The notes under the pieces: model-generated
The model's database searches: none
The model's input: only the letters and a program-made list of their open reading frames with translations
Told to the model about the DNA's origin: nothing
Translations under genes and position numbers: made by a program
Source: CF-13 sp036782775
GTDB taxonomy: Bacteria; Chloroflexota; Dormibacteria; CF-121
Length of the DNA stretch: 64,000 nucleotides
Reading direction: 5' to 3'
Assembly: GCA_036782775.1 (NCBI GenBank)
Contig: DAIPYJ010000003.1
Location: 1-64,000, forward strand
In this document: piece after piece, positions 7,824-16,688 of the stretch
How positions within the stretch are numbered: the first letter of the stretch is position 1
Layout of the letters: every line of letters begins with the position of its first letter

Positions 7824-10040
7824 GTGACCGCGATCGTCGCCACCCTGGAGCGGGGGCGAACAGCCCTCGAGCGCTGGCAGGGGCTTCCCAAGGCGGCGCG
7901 ATGGGCGATCGGCATAGCTGCGCTCATCGTCGCCTACGTGATCGCCGAAGTGATAAGCGGCCACAATGGCTACGTCTTCAAGCACGCCCCACTGGGCATC
8001 GTCCTCGTGGGGGTGGTCTATGGCGCGGTGACGTCCCTCGGTGCCATGGGGCTCATCCTCGTGTACCGGGCCCAGCGGTTCATCAACTTCTCCCACATGG
8101 CCATGGGGAGCCTGGTGGGTGCACTCGCCATCGGCATGGTCAAGGTGCACGGGCTCAATTACTGGGTCGCCCTGCTGGCAGCCGTGGCCGCCGGCGCCGT
8201 TCTGGGCGGGCTCACCGACAGGTTCTTCCTTCGACCCTTCCGCGACAAGCCCAGGCTCATCCTGTTGGTGGCCACGGTGGCCCTGGCCCAGGTGTTCGGC
8301 GCCTTCCAGTACATGGGTACACAGGACGAGCACTTCAACGCCCTGCTCGGCGCCTTCGCACCACCGTTCAACGTTCACTTCACCATCGACGTCTTCACCT
8401 TCCACAGCGCCGAGGTGCTGGTGGTCGTGGTGCTGCCACTGGTGCTGGCTTTTCTGGCGTGGTTCCTGTTGAAGACAAATGCGGGAATCGGCGTGCGCGC
8501 CGCCGCGGAGAACAACGACCGGGCACTCACCTTCGGGATACCGGTCCGCCGGCTCGTCACCATCGTCTGGATCATCGCCGGCGCCTTAGCCGCCCTCAGC
8601 TACATGCTGTCGGCGCCGTTCAACGGCGTGCAGCCGCAGCTCGCTCTCGACCCGGCCATCGTCCTGCTGCCCGTCCTGGTGGTGGCCACCTTGGCCCGCT
8701 TCGAGTCGCTGCCCATAGCCCTGGCCAGTGGGGTGGGGCTCGGGATCGTTCAGTCCCTGGTGCGCTGGAACACCGCCGGCAACCCGGCCATCTTGTGGGC
8801 GATCTATCTCGGGATCATCGTGGTGGCCTTCTTGGCGCAGTCCGGAAGGATGTCCCGGGCCCTGGGCCTCGGGGCCTCGTCGTGGGCGGCCATCGGGGCG
8901 CTCAAGCCCATTCCCCGCGAGCTGCGTCACCTACCCGAGATCCGCGGGGCGCGCTGGATCGGGTTCGCCGTCTTGACGGCGGCGTTCATCGCCATTCCTT
9001 CCTTCTGGGGCCCTTCCAACCAGTTGTTGGCGGGCTTCGCCGTGGTGTGGGCCATCGTGGGGGTGTCCCTGGTGGTGCTCACCGGGTGGCTGGGCCAGAT
9101 CAGCCTGGGCCAGATCGGCATCGCCGGAGTAGCCGGCGTGGTGGCCGGGAACCTCGTGTCGCGCTTCAACGTCGACTTCTTCGCGGTCATGGCGGCGGCC
9201 GCACTCGCCGGCGGCGCCGTGGCCCTTCTGGTCGGCCTCCCGGCACTGCGCATCAAGGGGCTCTTCCTGGCCGTCACCACCTTGGCGCTGGCGGTGGCCC
9301 TCGACCAGTACTTCTTGAACGACGCCACATTCCCGCAGTTCATCCCCTCGACCGGGGTTTCACGGCCACTGTTGCTGCAACGCTTCAGCCTGAGCAGCAA
9401 CTACGCCATGTACCTGGTGTGTCTGGGCTTCCTCGGTCTGGCCATCCTGGTGGCCCGGGGCATGCGAAAAGCTCGCGCCGGCCGGGCGCTCATCGCCATC
9501 AACGACAACGAGCAGGCCGCCGCCTCGGCGGCGATCGCCGCCACCCGGGTGAAGCTGGCCGGGTTCGTGGTAGCCGGCATGATGGCGGGCGTGGCCGGAG
9601 GGTTGGACATCCTCCTCCTGCGAGCCCTCAACCCGGGCAGCTTCCCGCCCCAGGACTCGATCACGGTTTTCGTGTACTCGGTGATCGGCGGGCTCGGCTC
9701 CGTCGCCGGAGTCTTGACCGGTGTGCTCTTCTTCAAGTACCTGGAGTCGATCACCGCCCTGGGCCAGTTCCACCAGGTGGTGAGCGGCGTGGTGGCGCTG
9801 TGGGTGCTGTCGCTCGTCCCCGGCGGATTGGGACAGCTCCTCTACGACGCCCGCGACCGGGTGCTGCGCAAGGTCGCCCACCGCAGAGGCATCGTGGTGC
9901 CCAGCCTGGTGGCGGACAAACGGCAAACCGGGGCGGGGACAGCCGAACGCGACGACCTGCTCGCCGCCATGGTGGCGTCGGGCAACGGTGACGGGCACGT
10001 CCCGGATACCGACGATGTCCCGGTGGTGACCCGGTCATGA
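7824..10040 (+). CDS. fused LivH-LivM-type ABC transporter permease
   Basis: A 738-residue integral membrane protein. The first half (about 50-345) is LivH-like, with GLILVYRAQRFINFSHMAMG and an RAAAENNDRALTFGIPV loop. The second half (about 375-705) is LivM-like, with GQISLGQIGIAGVAG and a RALIAINDNEQAAASAAI loop. Each half carries one cytoplasmic loop that contacts an ATPase. In most bacteria these are two separate genes. The fusion gives both permeases of a branched-chain-amino-acid-type (HAAT) importer in one chain. The C-terminal tail is soluble and charged. The start is GTG at 7824 after AGCGAGGAGCGAGCC. The stop overlaps the next ATG (ATGA), coupling it to the fused ATPase. Confidence 0.88.
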   Translation: MTAIVATLERGRTALERWQGLPKAARWAIGIAALIVAYVIAEVISGHNGYVFKHAPLGIVLVGVVYGAVTSLGAMGLILVYRAQRFINFSHMAMGSLVGALAIGMVKVHGLNYWVALLAAVAAGAVLGGLTDRFFLRPFRDKPRLILLVATVALAQVFGAFQYMGTQDEHFNALLGAFAPPFNVHFTIDVFTFHSAEVLVVVVLPLVLAFLAWFLLKTNAGIGVRAAAENNDRALTFGIPVRRLVTIVWIIAGALAALSYMLSAPFNGVQPQLALDPAIVLLPVLVVATLARFESLPIALASGVGLGIVQSLVRWNTAGNPAILWAIYLGIIVVAFLAQSGRMSRALGLGASSWAAIGALKPIPRELRHLPEIRGARWIGFAVLTAAFIAIPSFWGPSNQLLAGFAVVWAIVGVSLVVLTGWLGQISLGQIGIAGVAGVVAGNLVSRFNVDFFAVMAAAALAGGAVALLVGLPALRIKGLFLAVTTLALAVALDQYFLNDATFPQFIPSTGVSRPLLLQRFSLSSNYAMYLVCLGFLGLAILVARGMRKARAGRALIAINDNEQAAASAAIAATRVKLAGFVVAGMMAGVAGGLDILLLRALNPGSFPPQDSITVFVYSVIGGLGSVAGVLTGVLFFKYLESITALGQFHQVVSGVVALWVLSLVPGGLGQLLYDARDRVLRKVAHRRGIVVPSLVADKRQTGAGTAERDDLLAAMVASGNGDGHVPDTDDVPVVTRS

Positions 10041-11728
10041 GCTGGGCTGAGGACACAGGGGAGCTTGCCGTCGCCGCGGGCGCAGGCAGCGAGAAGCTGC
10101 TCGCCTGCAAGGACATCGACATGGCCTACGGCCAGGTGCAGATCCTCTTCGGGGTCAACTTCGACGTGGAGAAGGGCGAACTGGTGGCCCTGCTGGGCAC
10201 CAACGGAGCAGGCAAGTCCACCCTCCTCAAAGGAATCTCCGGGCTGGTGCGCCCCAAGAACGGGAAGGTCAGCTTCAAAGGTGAGGACATCACCAAGCTT
10301 CCCGCCGACGTCACGGCGCGCAAGGGCATCTCGCTCATGCCCGGTGGCAAAGCGGTGTTCCCCACCCTGAGCGTGGCGGAGAACTTGAAGATGGCGGCGT
10401 GGTTGATCCGCGACCAGCCCGAGCGCATCGAGTCCGCCCGTCAAGAGGTCATGGACCTGTTCCCCATCCTGTCTCAGCGCTACGGACAGATGGCGGGCAA
10501 TCTGTCCGGCGGCGAGCAGCAGATGCTGGCGTTGGGCTCGGCGCTCATGACCAGACCAGAGCTGCTCATGATCGACGAGCTGTCGCTGGGGCTGGCGCCC
10601 ACCATCGTCGGCGCGCTGCTCGAAGTGGTGGAGGAGATCCACCGGCGAGGCACCACCGTCGTCATCGTCGAGCAGTCGGTCAACGTGGCGCTCAACCTGG
10701 CCAAGCGGGCCGCCTTCATGGAGAAGGGCGAGGTCCGCTTCGAAGGCCCCACCGCACACCTTCTCGAGCGCCCCGACATCCTGCGGTCGGTGTTCATCGC
10801 CGGGGCGTCGGCGCACGAGGCGCCGAGTGGCAATGGCCAGTCTGCGGGGCTGACGGTGCCCACGGCGACGGCCGGGGCCACGACCAGCGTCTTCGCCGCA
10901 CCGCCGGACACCGAAGCCGAAGGAGACCGGCCGGTGCTCGAATGCCGCGAGGTGGTCAAGACCTTCGGCGGCATCCGGGCCGTCGACCACGTCGACCTGG
11001 TCGTCCAACCCGGCGAGATCGTGGGGCTCATCGGCCACAACGGGGCCGGCAAGACCACCCTCATGGACTGCATCTCCGGCTTCCTCCAGATCGACCAGGG
11101 GCGCATCCTGCTCGAAGGCAAGGAGATCAACGAGCTGCCCGCCCACCAGCGGGCCATGGGCGAATTGGGACGGTCCTTCCAGGACGCCCGCCTGTACCCC
11201 ACGCTGAACGTCGCCGAGACCATCGCCGTGGCCAGGGAGCGGCACCTGCTGAGCAGGGACATGTTCGCCGCCGCCCTGCAGCTCCCCGCCTCCTACGAAT
11301 CGGAGATCGAGACGATGGCCGTGGTCGAGGAGCTCATCGCCATGATGGGCCTCGGCGCCTACCGCGAGAAGCTCACCGGTGAGCTGTCGACCGGCACTCG
11401 GCGCATCGTGGACCTGGCCTGCATCATGGCCCAGGACCCCAAGGTCCTCATGCTGGACGAGCCCTCGGGCGGCATCGCTCAGAAGGAGACCGAGGCGCTC
11501 GGACCCCTCCTGCGCCGGGTCCGCGAACAGACGGGGTGCTCGATGCTCATCATCGAACACGACATGCCCATGCTGAGCTCCCTCTGCGACCGGCTCGTGG
11601 CCATGGAACTCGGCGGCATCATCGCCGAGGGCCCGCCCGCCGAGGTGCTCGCCCACCCGGCGGTCATCGCCTCCTACCTGGGCTCGGACGAAACCGCCAT
11701 CGCCCGCTCGGGCAGTACCACCGCCTGA
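10037..11728 (+). CDS. fused LivF-LivG-type ABC transporter ATP-binding protein
   Basis: A 563-residue cytoplasmic protein with two complete nucleotide-binding domains. Domain 1 (about 20-250, LivF-like) has Walker A GTNGAGKST, signature LSGGEQQM and Walker B LLMIDE. Domain 2 (about 295-545, LivG-like) has Walker A GHNGAGKTT, a variant signature LSTGTRRIVDLA and Walker B VLMLDEPSGG. A roughly 45-residue flexible linker joins them. The domain order mirrors the fused permease encoded just upstream, to which it is coupled by an ATGA overlap. It should energise import of the substrate captured by the binding protein at 5833. The LSTGTRR signature is unusual compared with the common LSGGQQR. Family call is very confident. 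Confidence 0.9.
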   Translation: MSWAEDTGELAVAAGAGSEKLLACKDIDMAYGQVQILFGVNFDVEKGELVALLGTNGAGKSTLLKGISGLVRPKNGKVSFKGEDITKLPADVTARKGISLMPGGKAVFPTLSVAENLKMAAWLIRDQPERIESARQEVMDLFPILSQRYGQMAGNLSGGEQQMLALGSALMTRPELLMIDELSLGLAPTIVGALLEVVEEIHRRGTTVVIVEQSVNVALNLAKRAAFMEKGEVRFEGPTAHLLERPDILRSVFIAGASAHEAPSGNGQSAGLTVPTATAGATTSVFAAPPDTEAEGDRPVLECREVVKTFGGIRAVDHVDLVVQPGEIVGLIGHNGAGKTTLMDCISGFLQIDQGRILLEGKEINELPAHQRAMGELGRSFQDARLYPTLNVAETIAVARERHLLSRDMFAAALQLPASYESEIETMAVVEELIAMMGLGAYREKLTGELSTGTRRIVDLACIMAQDPKVLMLDEPSGGIAQKETEALGPLLRRVREQTGCSMLIIEHDMPMLSSLCDRLVAMELGGIIAEGPPAEVLAHPAVIASYLGSDETAIARSGSTTA

Positions 11729-11735
11729 GGAATCC

Positions 11736-11755
11736 GACGCGCCTCAGGGCGCGTC
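11736..11755. terminator. bidirectional hairpin terminator
   Basis: A perfect eight-base stem GACGCGCC/GGCGCGTC with loop TCAG lies between the ABC importer operon and the convergent PPK2 gene. The right arm overlaps the last codons of PPK2. There is no T-run, which is common for high-GC actinobacterial terminators. Confidence 0.5.
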
Positions 11756-12568
11756 ACGGGTGGGCACGCCGTCGAGCGCCGGGGACTCGGGATAGCGGGG
11801 GTCCATCTCCGTCAGCGTGGCGAGAAGGATCTCCCCCACGACCCAGTCCCGGAACCACTTGTGGTCGGCCGGGACGACGTACCACGGGGCCTGCTCGGTC
11901 GAGGTGCGGGTGAGCGCCTCCTCGTAGGCCGCTTGGTAGTCGTCCCACCGGGAGCGTTCCAAGAAGTCGGACTCCTGCAACTTCCAACGCTTGTCCGGTC
12001 GCTCGAGGCGGTCGGCGAGGCGGCGGTCCTGCTCCTCGGAGGAGATGTGCAGGAAGATCTTGACCACCGTCGTGCCGCCGTGGGCGAGCAGGCGCTCGAA
12101 GGCGGCGATGTGCTCGTAGCGGGCCCGCCACACCGCCTCGGGCACGAGCTCGTGGACGCGCACGACGAGCACCTCCTCGTAGTGCGAGCGGTTGAAGATG
12201 CCGATCTCCCCGGCCGCCGGCGCCGCGGCGTGGACCCGCCACAGGAAATCGTGGGCGGCCTCCAGGTGGGTGGGCACCTTGAACGACGTGACATGCACCC
12301 CCTGCGGGTTCACCCCGTGAAAGACGCGTCTGATGGTCCCGTCCTTGCCGGCGGCGTCGACACCTTGCAGCACGACGAGCAGCGATCGTCTCGCTTCGGC
12401 CCACAAGCGCCCCTGCAGCCCTTCCAGCGACTCGATCTGCGCCGAGTTGGCCGCCTCGGTCTGCTGGCGGCTGCCGGGAGCGCCGCCCGTGTCGCCGGGG
12501 TGGCGGCCGGCGATGCCGGCCGGCCTGCCGGGGCGCACGCGCCAGCGAGACAGTTCCCGGCCTGCCAA
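11744..12568 (-). CDS. ppk2: PPK2 family polyphosphate:nucleotide phosphotransferase
   Basis: About 274 residues. PPK2 enzymes transfer phosphate between polyphosphate and nucleotides in the cytoplasm. The Walker A-type loop is GVDAAGKDGTI (about residue 69), and the lid and Walker B-like parts are FNRSHYEEVLVVRVH and RWKLQESD. The N-terminal RVRPGRP...HPGDTGGAPG matches the usual opening of class I PPK2. The start is TTG at 12568, three bases after the stop of the upstream gene; a GTG ten codons later is an alternative. Which nucleotide (ADP, GDP or AMP) is used cannot be told by eye. Likely co-transcribed with the DUF480 gene. Confidence 0.88.
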   Translation of the reverse strand: MAGRELSRWRVRPGRPAGIAGRHPGDTGGAPGSRQQTEAANSAQIESLEGLQGRLWAEARRSLLVVLQGVDAAGKDGTIRRVFHGVNPQGVHVTSFKVPTHLEAAHDFLWRVHAAAPAAGEIGIFNRSHYEEVLVVRVHELVPEAVWRARYEHIAAFERLLAHGGTTVVKIFLHISSEEQDRRLADRLERPDKRWKLQESDFLERSRWDDYQAAYEEALTRTSTEQAPWYVVPADHKWFRDWVVGEILLATLTEMDPRYPESPALDGVPTRDAP

Positions 12569-12571
12569 CGT

Positions 12572-13261
12572 TCAGGCCCCGAGCTGGCTGCGCAGTTCGT
12601 CGAGGTCGCGACGGAGCCGAGCCACCTCGTGGCGCAGCTCGGCCAGCTCCTCCGACCATGCCCCTGGGGCCGGCGAGCTCGGGGCCGGGACAGGCGACTG
12701 CGACGGCACATCCCGCTGCCGCACCTCGTCAGGTGCGCTGTCCTCGACGTGTCGGATCGCCGACCCGAGGCAGTGGGCGTAGCGGTCTTCCTTCTGGCCC
12801 GGGGACCGGGGGAGGCGCCGCACCAGCGGCTCCTCCCGGCCGGCCAGTGCCGACAGCTCCGCCTCCACCTCGCCGAGACCGTCGAGGCGCGCCATGCGCT
12901 CGGTTCTCGACCGGAGCTCGCCTGGGGTCTGGGGACCGCGCAGCATGAGCACGCCGAGCAGTGCCAGCTGTCGCTCGTCCAGCCCCAGCACCTCGGCCAG
13001 CTCGTGGCGGTAGCGGAGGGCGGAGCGCCCGTGTGAGGGATGCACGAACCGGGCGAGGCCCCTGGCCTTGGCGCCGGTGACGGCCCGCTCCACCGCCTCC
13101 TCGGAGAAGGACACGACCGGATCCCGGTTGGAGGACTGATTGCACGCCGACACCAGGGCATTGAGCGTCAAGGGGTAGTGCTGGGGGGTGGTCAGCTGCT
13201 TCTCGACGAGACAGCCGAGGACCCGCACCTGCTCGGGATCCAAGTCCACGACGGGGAGCAT
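12572..13261 (-). CDS. YceH/DUF480 family winged-helix protein
   Basis: A 229-residue protein. The segment LDPEQVRVLGCLVEKQLTTP...YPLTLNALVSACNQSSNRDPV is the hallmark N-terminal winged helix of DUF480. A second similar winged helix follows (LDERQLALLGVLMLRGPQTPGELRSRTERM). The C-terminus holds a Pro/Ser linker and a short coiled coil (ELAELRHEVARLRRDLDELRSQLG). The family is of uncertain role, though the fold suggests nucleic-acid or protein binding. The ATG at 13261 was chosen because family members begin within a few residues of this point, although no good ribosome site is seen. PPK2 follows three bases downstream. Confidence 0.82.
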   Translation of the reverse strand: MLPVVDLDPEQVRVLGCLVEKQLTTPQHYPLTLNALVSACNQSSNRDPVVSFSEEAVERAVTGAKARGLARFVHPSHGRSALRYRHELAEVLGLDERQLALLGVLMLRGPQTPGELRSRTERMARLDGLGEVEAELSALAGREEPLVRRLPRSPGQKEDRYAHCLGSAIRHVEDSAPDEVRQRDVPSQSPVPAPSSPAPGAWSEELAELRHEVARLRRDLDELRSQLGA

Positions 13262-13364
13262 AGGAGGAGGAATAGCGTGCTGGAGGAGCCTGTTGGCCCG
13301 GAGGGAATGAGAGTTGCCGGCGTTGGGCTCCACCAGGGCAGGCTCCGGCGAGAGGAGTTCCGAC

Positions 13365-13823
13365 GTGGAAGTGAAGGACCTGGGACACATCGTGCTCTAC
13401 GTCCGCAACCTCGAGCGTTCCGTTGCCTTCTACCGCGACGTGCTCGGGTTCAGGCCCGTCTTCGACGGCACCTTGGGCTTCCCGGCGGCGGCGTTCACCT
13501 CGGCGTCGGGTCGGACGCATCACGAGCTGCTCCTCATCGAGGTGGGTGCCGACGCCCAGGCGCAGCCGTCCGGGCGCCACGTCGGGCTCTATCACTTCGG
13601 GCTCAAGGTGGGTGACAGCGACGACGAGTTGCGCGCTGCGCTGCAAAGGCTGCAGGAGGCGGAGGTCACCGTGGTGGGGGCCAGCGATCACACCGTGACC
13701 CACAGCCTCTACATCCTCGACCCCGACGGGAACGAGATCGAGCTGTACATCGACGTACCCGGAGTCGACTGGGCCGCCGACCCCGCCCTCGTGGCCAGCC
13801 CGGTGAAGCCGCTGCGCCTGTGA
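13365..13823 (+). CDS. VOC family protein (glyoxalase/extradiol dioxygenase fold)
   Basis: A 152-residue protein. Two beta-alpha-beta-beta-beta modules are visible: LGHIVLYVRNLERSVAFYRDVLGF at the N-terminus and a second half ending SLYILDPDGNEIELYIDV. The metal ligands expected for this fold are H (GHIVLY), H (VGLYHFGL) and E (IELY), so it is probably a metalloenzyme. The layout resembles catechol 2,3-dioxygenase-like or glyoxalase proteins; the substrate is unknown. The GTG start at 13365 follows AGAGGAG. The stop overlaps the GTG of the next gene (GTGA), which suggests coupling. Confidence 0.82.
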   Translation: MEVKDLGHIVLYVRNLERSVAFYRDVLGFRPVFDGTLGFPAAAFTSASGRTHHELLLIEVGADAQAQPSGRHVGLYHFGLKVGDSDDELRAALQRLQEAEVTVVGASDHTVTHSLYILDPDGNEIELYIDVPGVDWAADPALVASPVKPLRL

Positions 13824-15025
13824 CCGGTCCACCCGGCGACGCCGGCGAGGCCGCCAAGCCCCAACGCACGTGGTGGCCCCGGTTGCGGGTGGCGGCGAGC
13901 GTGGCCATGGTGGGCGCCGCCGTCTACGTGCTCGTGGGCCGGGCGTCGTACGTGGCGCGGGCGTGGCACCTTCTCGGCCGCCTGGACTGGCACTGGGTGG
14001 GCCTGGCGGTGCTCTTCGAGGTGGCCTCGATGGTGGTGTTCGCCCGCATGCAGCGCTGGCTGTTGCGCGCCGGGGGCGTCGACCTGCCGTTGCGCACCAT
14101 GGTCGAGATCACCGTGGCCGGCAACGCCGTAGCCGCCACCCTCCCCGGCGGGGTGGCGTGGGCGGGCGCCTGGGTGTTCGGCCAGCTGAGCAGACGCGGC
14201 GTCAGCCGGTTCCTGCGCATCTGGATGTTCCTCGTCGCCGGGGCGGTGTCGAGCTTCGCCCTGTTCGTCGTGGTGGCCGGTGGGATCGAGCTGGCCGGCG
14301 ACAGAGGACCGGTGTCCGGCTTGCGATGGGCAGCGCTGGGTCTGGCGGCCATTCCCGTCTTCGGGCTGGCCCTGCTGGCCGCCCGCCACCGTCCGCAAGT
14401 GGCCCGCGCCGGCCACCTGGTGGCCGGCGCCTTCGCCGAGCGCGAGCACGGCCGGTGGTTGCTCGGCAAGGCGCAGAACCTGCTGTCCCGGCTGCAGATG
14501 GTCCGCCTGGGCTGGTGGGGTTGGCTGGAAGTGCTCGGGCTGGCACTGCTCAACTGGCTGTACGACTGCGCCGTGCTCATCGTCTGCCTGCTGGCACTGG
14601 GCGTGCACGTGCCGTGGCGGGGGATCTTCGTGATCTACGGGTTGACGCAGATCGCCGCCGCCCTGCCCATCACCCCCGGCGGCATCGGCGTGGTCGAGGG
14701 CGCCCTGGGGGCCCTGCTGCACGCCTACGGGGTCCCCGTCGAACAGACGGTGGCAACCGTCATCGTGTACCGCATCGTCAGTTTCTGGGGCCTCGTCCCC
14801 GTCGGGTGGGGACTGTGGGTCGTGCTCGACGTTCTCGAGCAGCGCGGCCGGCGAGTGGGGATGGCCCATCCGTGGGCCGAGCACCGCCATGGCCTCGGTG
14901 CCGCGGCAGACACTGTGGTGAGCAGGCGACGCCTCCTTCGGGAACCGGCGGTGTGCACGTCCCAGGCACAATGCGGCGCCCAGGACCACGCCCACGGGCC
15001 GGGCGCGCAGCGGGAGGCGAGCTGA
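13820..15025 (+). CDS. lysylphosphatidylglycerol synthase transmembrane/UPF0104 family protein
   Basis: A 401-residue membrane protein with about eight helices. The family signature ITPGGIGVVEGALGALL is near residues 280-296 and VAATLPGGVAWAGAWVFGQ near 97-115. This is the flippase-like domain of the LPG synthase family, without the soluble aminoacyl-transfer domain, so lipid or polyprenol transport is more likely than aminoacylation. The last 60 residues are polar and low in similarity to the family. The GTG start overlaps the VOC stop. The 3' end overlaps the next gene. Confidence 0.75.
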   Translation: MTGPPGDAGEAAKPQRTWWPRLRVAASVAMVGAAVYVLVGRASYVARAWHLLGRLDWHWVGLAVLFEVASMVVFARMQRWLLRAGGVDLPLRTMVEITVAGNAVAATLPGGVAWAGAWVFGQLSRRGVSRFLRIWMFLVAGAVSSFALFVVVAGGIELAGDRGPVSGLRWAALGLAAIPVFGLALLAARHRPQVARAGHLVAGAFAEREHGRWLLGKAQNLLSRLQMVRLGWWGWLEVLGLALLNWLYDCAVLIVCLLALGVHVPWRGIFVIYGLTQIAAALPITPGGIGVVEGALGALLHAYGVPVEQTVATVIVYRIVSFWGLVPVGWGLWVVLDVLEQRGRRVGMAHPWAEHRHGLGAAADTVVSRRRLLREPAVCTSQAQCGAQDHAHGPGAQREAS

Positions 15026-16647
15026 ACCGACGGCCGTGGTGGCTGGCGGGGCTGTGCGGGACCATCTGCCTCGCCGAGTGGGCGCTCGTGAGCGCCTTCG
15101 AACCGACCGCCAGGGCCACGCTCGCCCCGCAGGTGACGGCCGTGCCGCCCTTCGGGGTGTTCCACGACCTGCGCTGGATCGCCGTGGGCCACGACTCGTG
15201 GCCGACGCTCGGGGCCGAGCTGGCGGCGATGCTCCTCGGGCGGGGCGTGCTGGGGGCGGTGTCGATCGGGTTGGTGTGGCCGGAGGGCCGGCGCCGTCCC
15301 TCGTGGTGGCGCCTGTTCTGGCGAGGCGTCGCGTCCAGCGCCGCCGCCGCCGTGCTCCTCATCCCGAGTGCGTCGCTGCTGTTCGGCCTGGCCGTCGTCC
15401 CCGTGTCGTGGATCTTCCTGGCGGCGGTGCCGCTGGCCGTGCTGGTGGCGCTCATCATCCATCCCGTGGCCCTGGCGCCGCGCTGGTGGAGGCAGACCGT
15501 GCCGCTGCGCGCCGCGGGATGGGTGATCGGCAGCTTCTTCGTCCTGAGCGCTGCCGGCGCGCTGATGGCGAGCGTGCCGTGGTGGGCCGGATCTCTCGTG
15601 GCCCTGGCCGGGGGTGTGTTCGACGCCTGGTCGTGGCGGGCCGTGGTCCACGCCGTCGTCGACCGAGAGCCTTGGAGCTTCCCGGTCCCGGTGGTTCCCG
15701 TGTCGTTGGCGGCCCTGGTGGCTCTGGTCGCGCTCGGCTCCACCTTCGGGTTCATCGGCGCCCGCCCCTCGCACCAGGTGAAGGCGACGGCACCTTCGTC
15801 CCTGGGCGGCCAGCCCGTGCTGGTGGTGTCGGGATACGGATCCACCTACACCGGTGCCCCGGGCGGGACGGCGGCGCTCCCCAGGACCTTCTCGGAGCGA
15901 CGATTCTCCTACCGGGGCCTGGCTCCCGACCACCAGCCCTTCCCCTACACCGCCGCCGACACGGTGAAGCCGTTGTCGGTGCTCGACCGCATGATGGCCG
16001 AGCAGATCCGGGGGCTGGCCGCCGACAGCGGGCGACCCGTCGACGTGGTGGCAGAGAGCGAAGGTGCGCTCGTGGCCAAGACGGCGCTGCTGGCCGAGCC
16101 CAGCCTGCCGGTGAAGGCACTGGTCATGGCGAGCCCGTTGTTGGTGCCGGGCCAGACCAGCTACCCCCAGGGCACGTCACGGGGATGGGGCGTGGGCACC
16201 AGCGTGCTCATGCGCGCCATCGGCGCCGCCTTCCACTCCGTGTCGCCCGTCGACCTCTCCCCCGACAACCAATTCCTGGCGTCCATCGACAGCCAGGGAT
16301 CGGTGCTGCGCGACGCGGCGTCGTGCCCGCTCGCCGGTGTACGCCAGCTGGCCATCCTGCCGCTCGCCGACGCCACCGTCACCCCGCCGGGGGCGGCGTC
16401 CCACCTCGAGCAGGTGGTGGTGGTCGCCTTCCACGGCGGCATCCTGGGCCAGGCCGCCTACATCAAGGTGGTGGCGCAGTTCCTGGACGGACACCGGCCC
16501 GCCGACAACCGGTTCCTCACCACCGCCGACGACGCCATCCGTCTCGCCTCGGCGGCGTGGCAGGTGCCGGGCGGCCCGGGATCGACGTCCCCGACGCGCT
16601 GTGCCTCGGCCGGCGCACAGCTGGGGCGCGCCGCCTTCGGAAGCTGA
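14971..16647 (+). CDS. membrane-embedded alpha/beta-hydrolase-like protein
   Basis: A roughly 558-residue protein. The N-terminal 260 residues hold six or so hydrophobic helices, and the C-terminal half is soluble and looks like an alpha/beta hydrolase. It has VLVVSGYGSTYTG (oxyanion-type strand-loop) and a nucleophile elbow VDVVAESEGALVAKTAL, where Ser replaces the usual position in A-x-S-x-G. A possible acid and histidine are at ILPLADATVTPPGAASH and VVAFHGGIL. The start is uncertain: ATG at 14971 lies inside the 3' end of the preceding gene, and the first obvious helix begins after residue 20. Function is unknown; lipid or cell-wall ester hydrolysis is a reasonable guess from the architecture. 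Confidence 0.6.
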   Translation: MRRPGPRPRAGRAAGGELNRRPWWLAGLCGTICLAEWALVSAFEPTARATLAPQVTAVPPFGVFHDLRWIAVGHDSWPTLGAELAAMLLGRGVLGAVSIGLVWPEGRRRPSWWRLFWRGVASSAAAAVLLIPSASLLFGLAVVPVSWIFLAAVPLAVLVALIIHPVALAPRWWRQTVPLRAAGWVIGSFFVLSAAGALMASVPWWAGSLVALAGGVFDAWSWRAVVHAVVDREPWSFPVPVVPVSLAALVALVALGSTFGFIGARPSHQVKATAPSSLGGQPVLVVSGYGSTYTGAPGGTAALPRTFSERRFSYRGLAPDHQPFPYTAADTVKPLSVLDRMMAEQIRGLAADSGRPVDVVAESEGALVAKTALLAEPSLPVKALVMASPLLVPGQTSYPQGTSRGWGVGTSVLMRAIGAAFHSVSPVDLSPDNQFLASIDSQGSVLRDAASCPLAGVRQLAILPLADATVTPPGAASHLEQVVVVAFHGGILGQAAYIKVVAQFLDGHRPADNRFLTTADDAIRLASAAWQVPGGPGSTSPTRCASAGAQLGRAAFGS

Positions 16648-16688
16648 GAGACGCTTCGGCTCTCCTCGGCAGCGGCCGGTCCGCAGCG

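Noticed and set aside
9842..11656. 604-residue open frame antisense to the fused ATPase
   Set aside because: Low-complexity His/Gly/Asp-rich shadow; the plus strand has clear ABC motifs throughout.
13870..14970. N-terminal part of a 925-residue frame before the membrane hydrolase
   Set aside because: It is a shadow of the flippase-like gene; the sequence is Arg/Gly/Pro-rich until about 14971.
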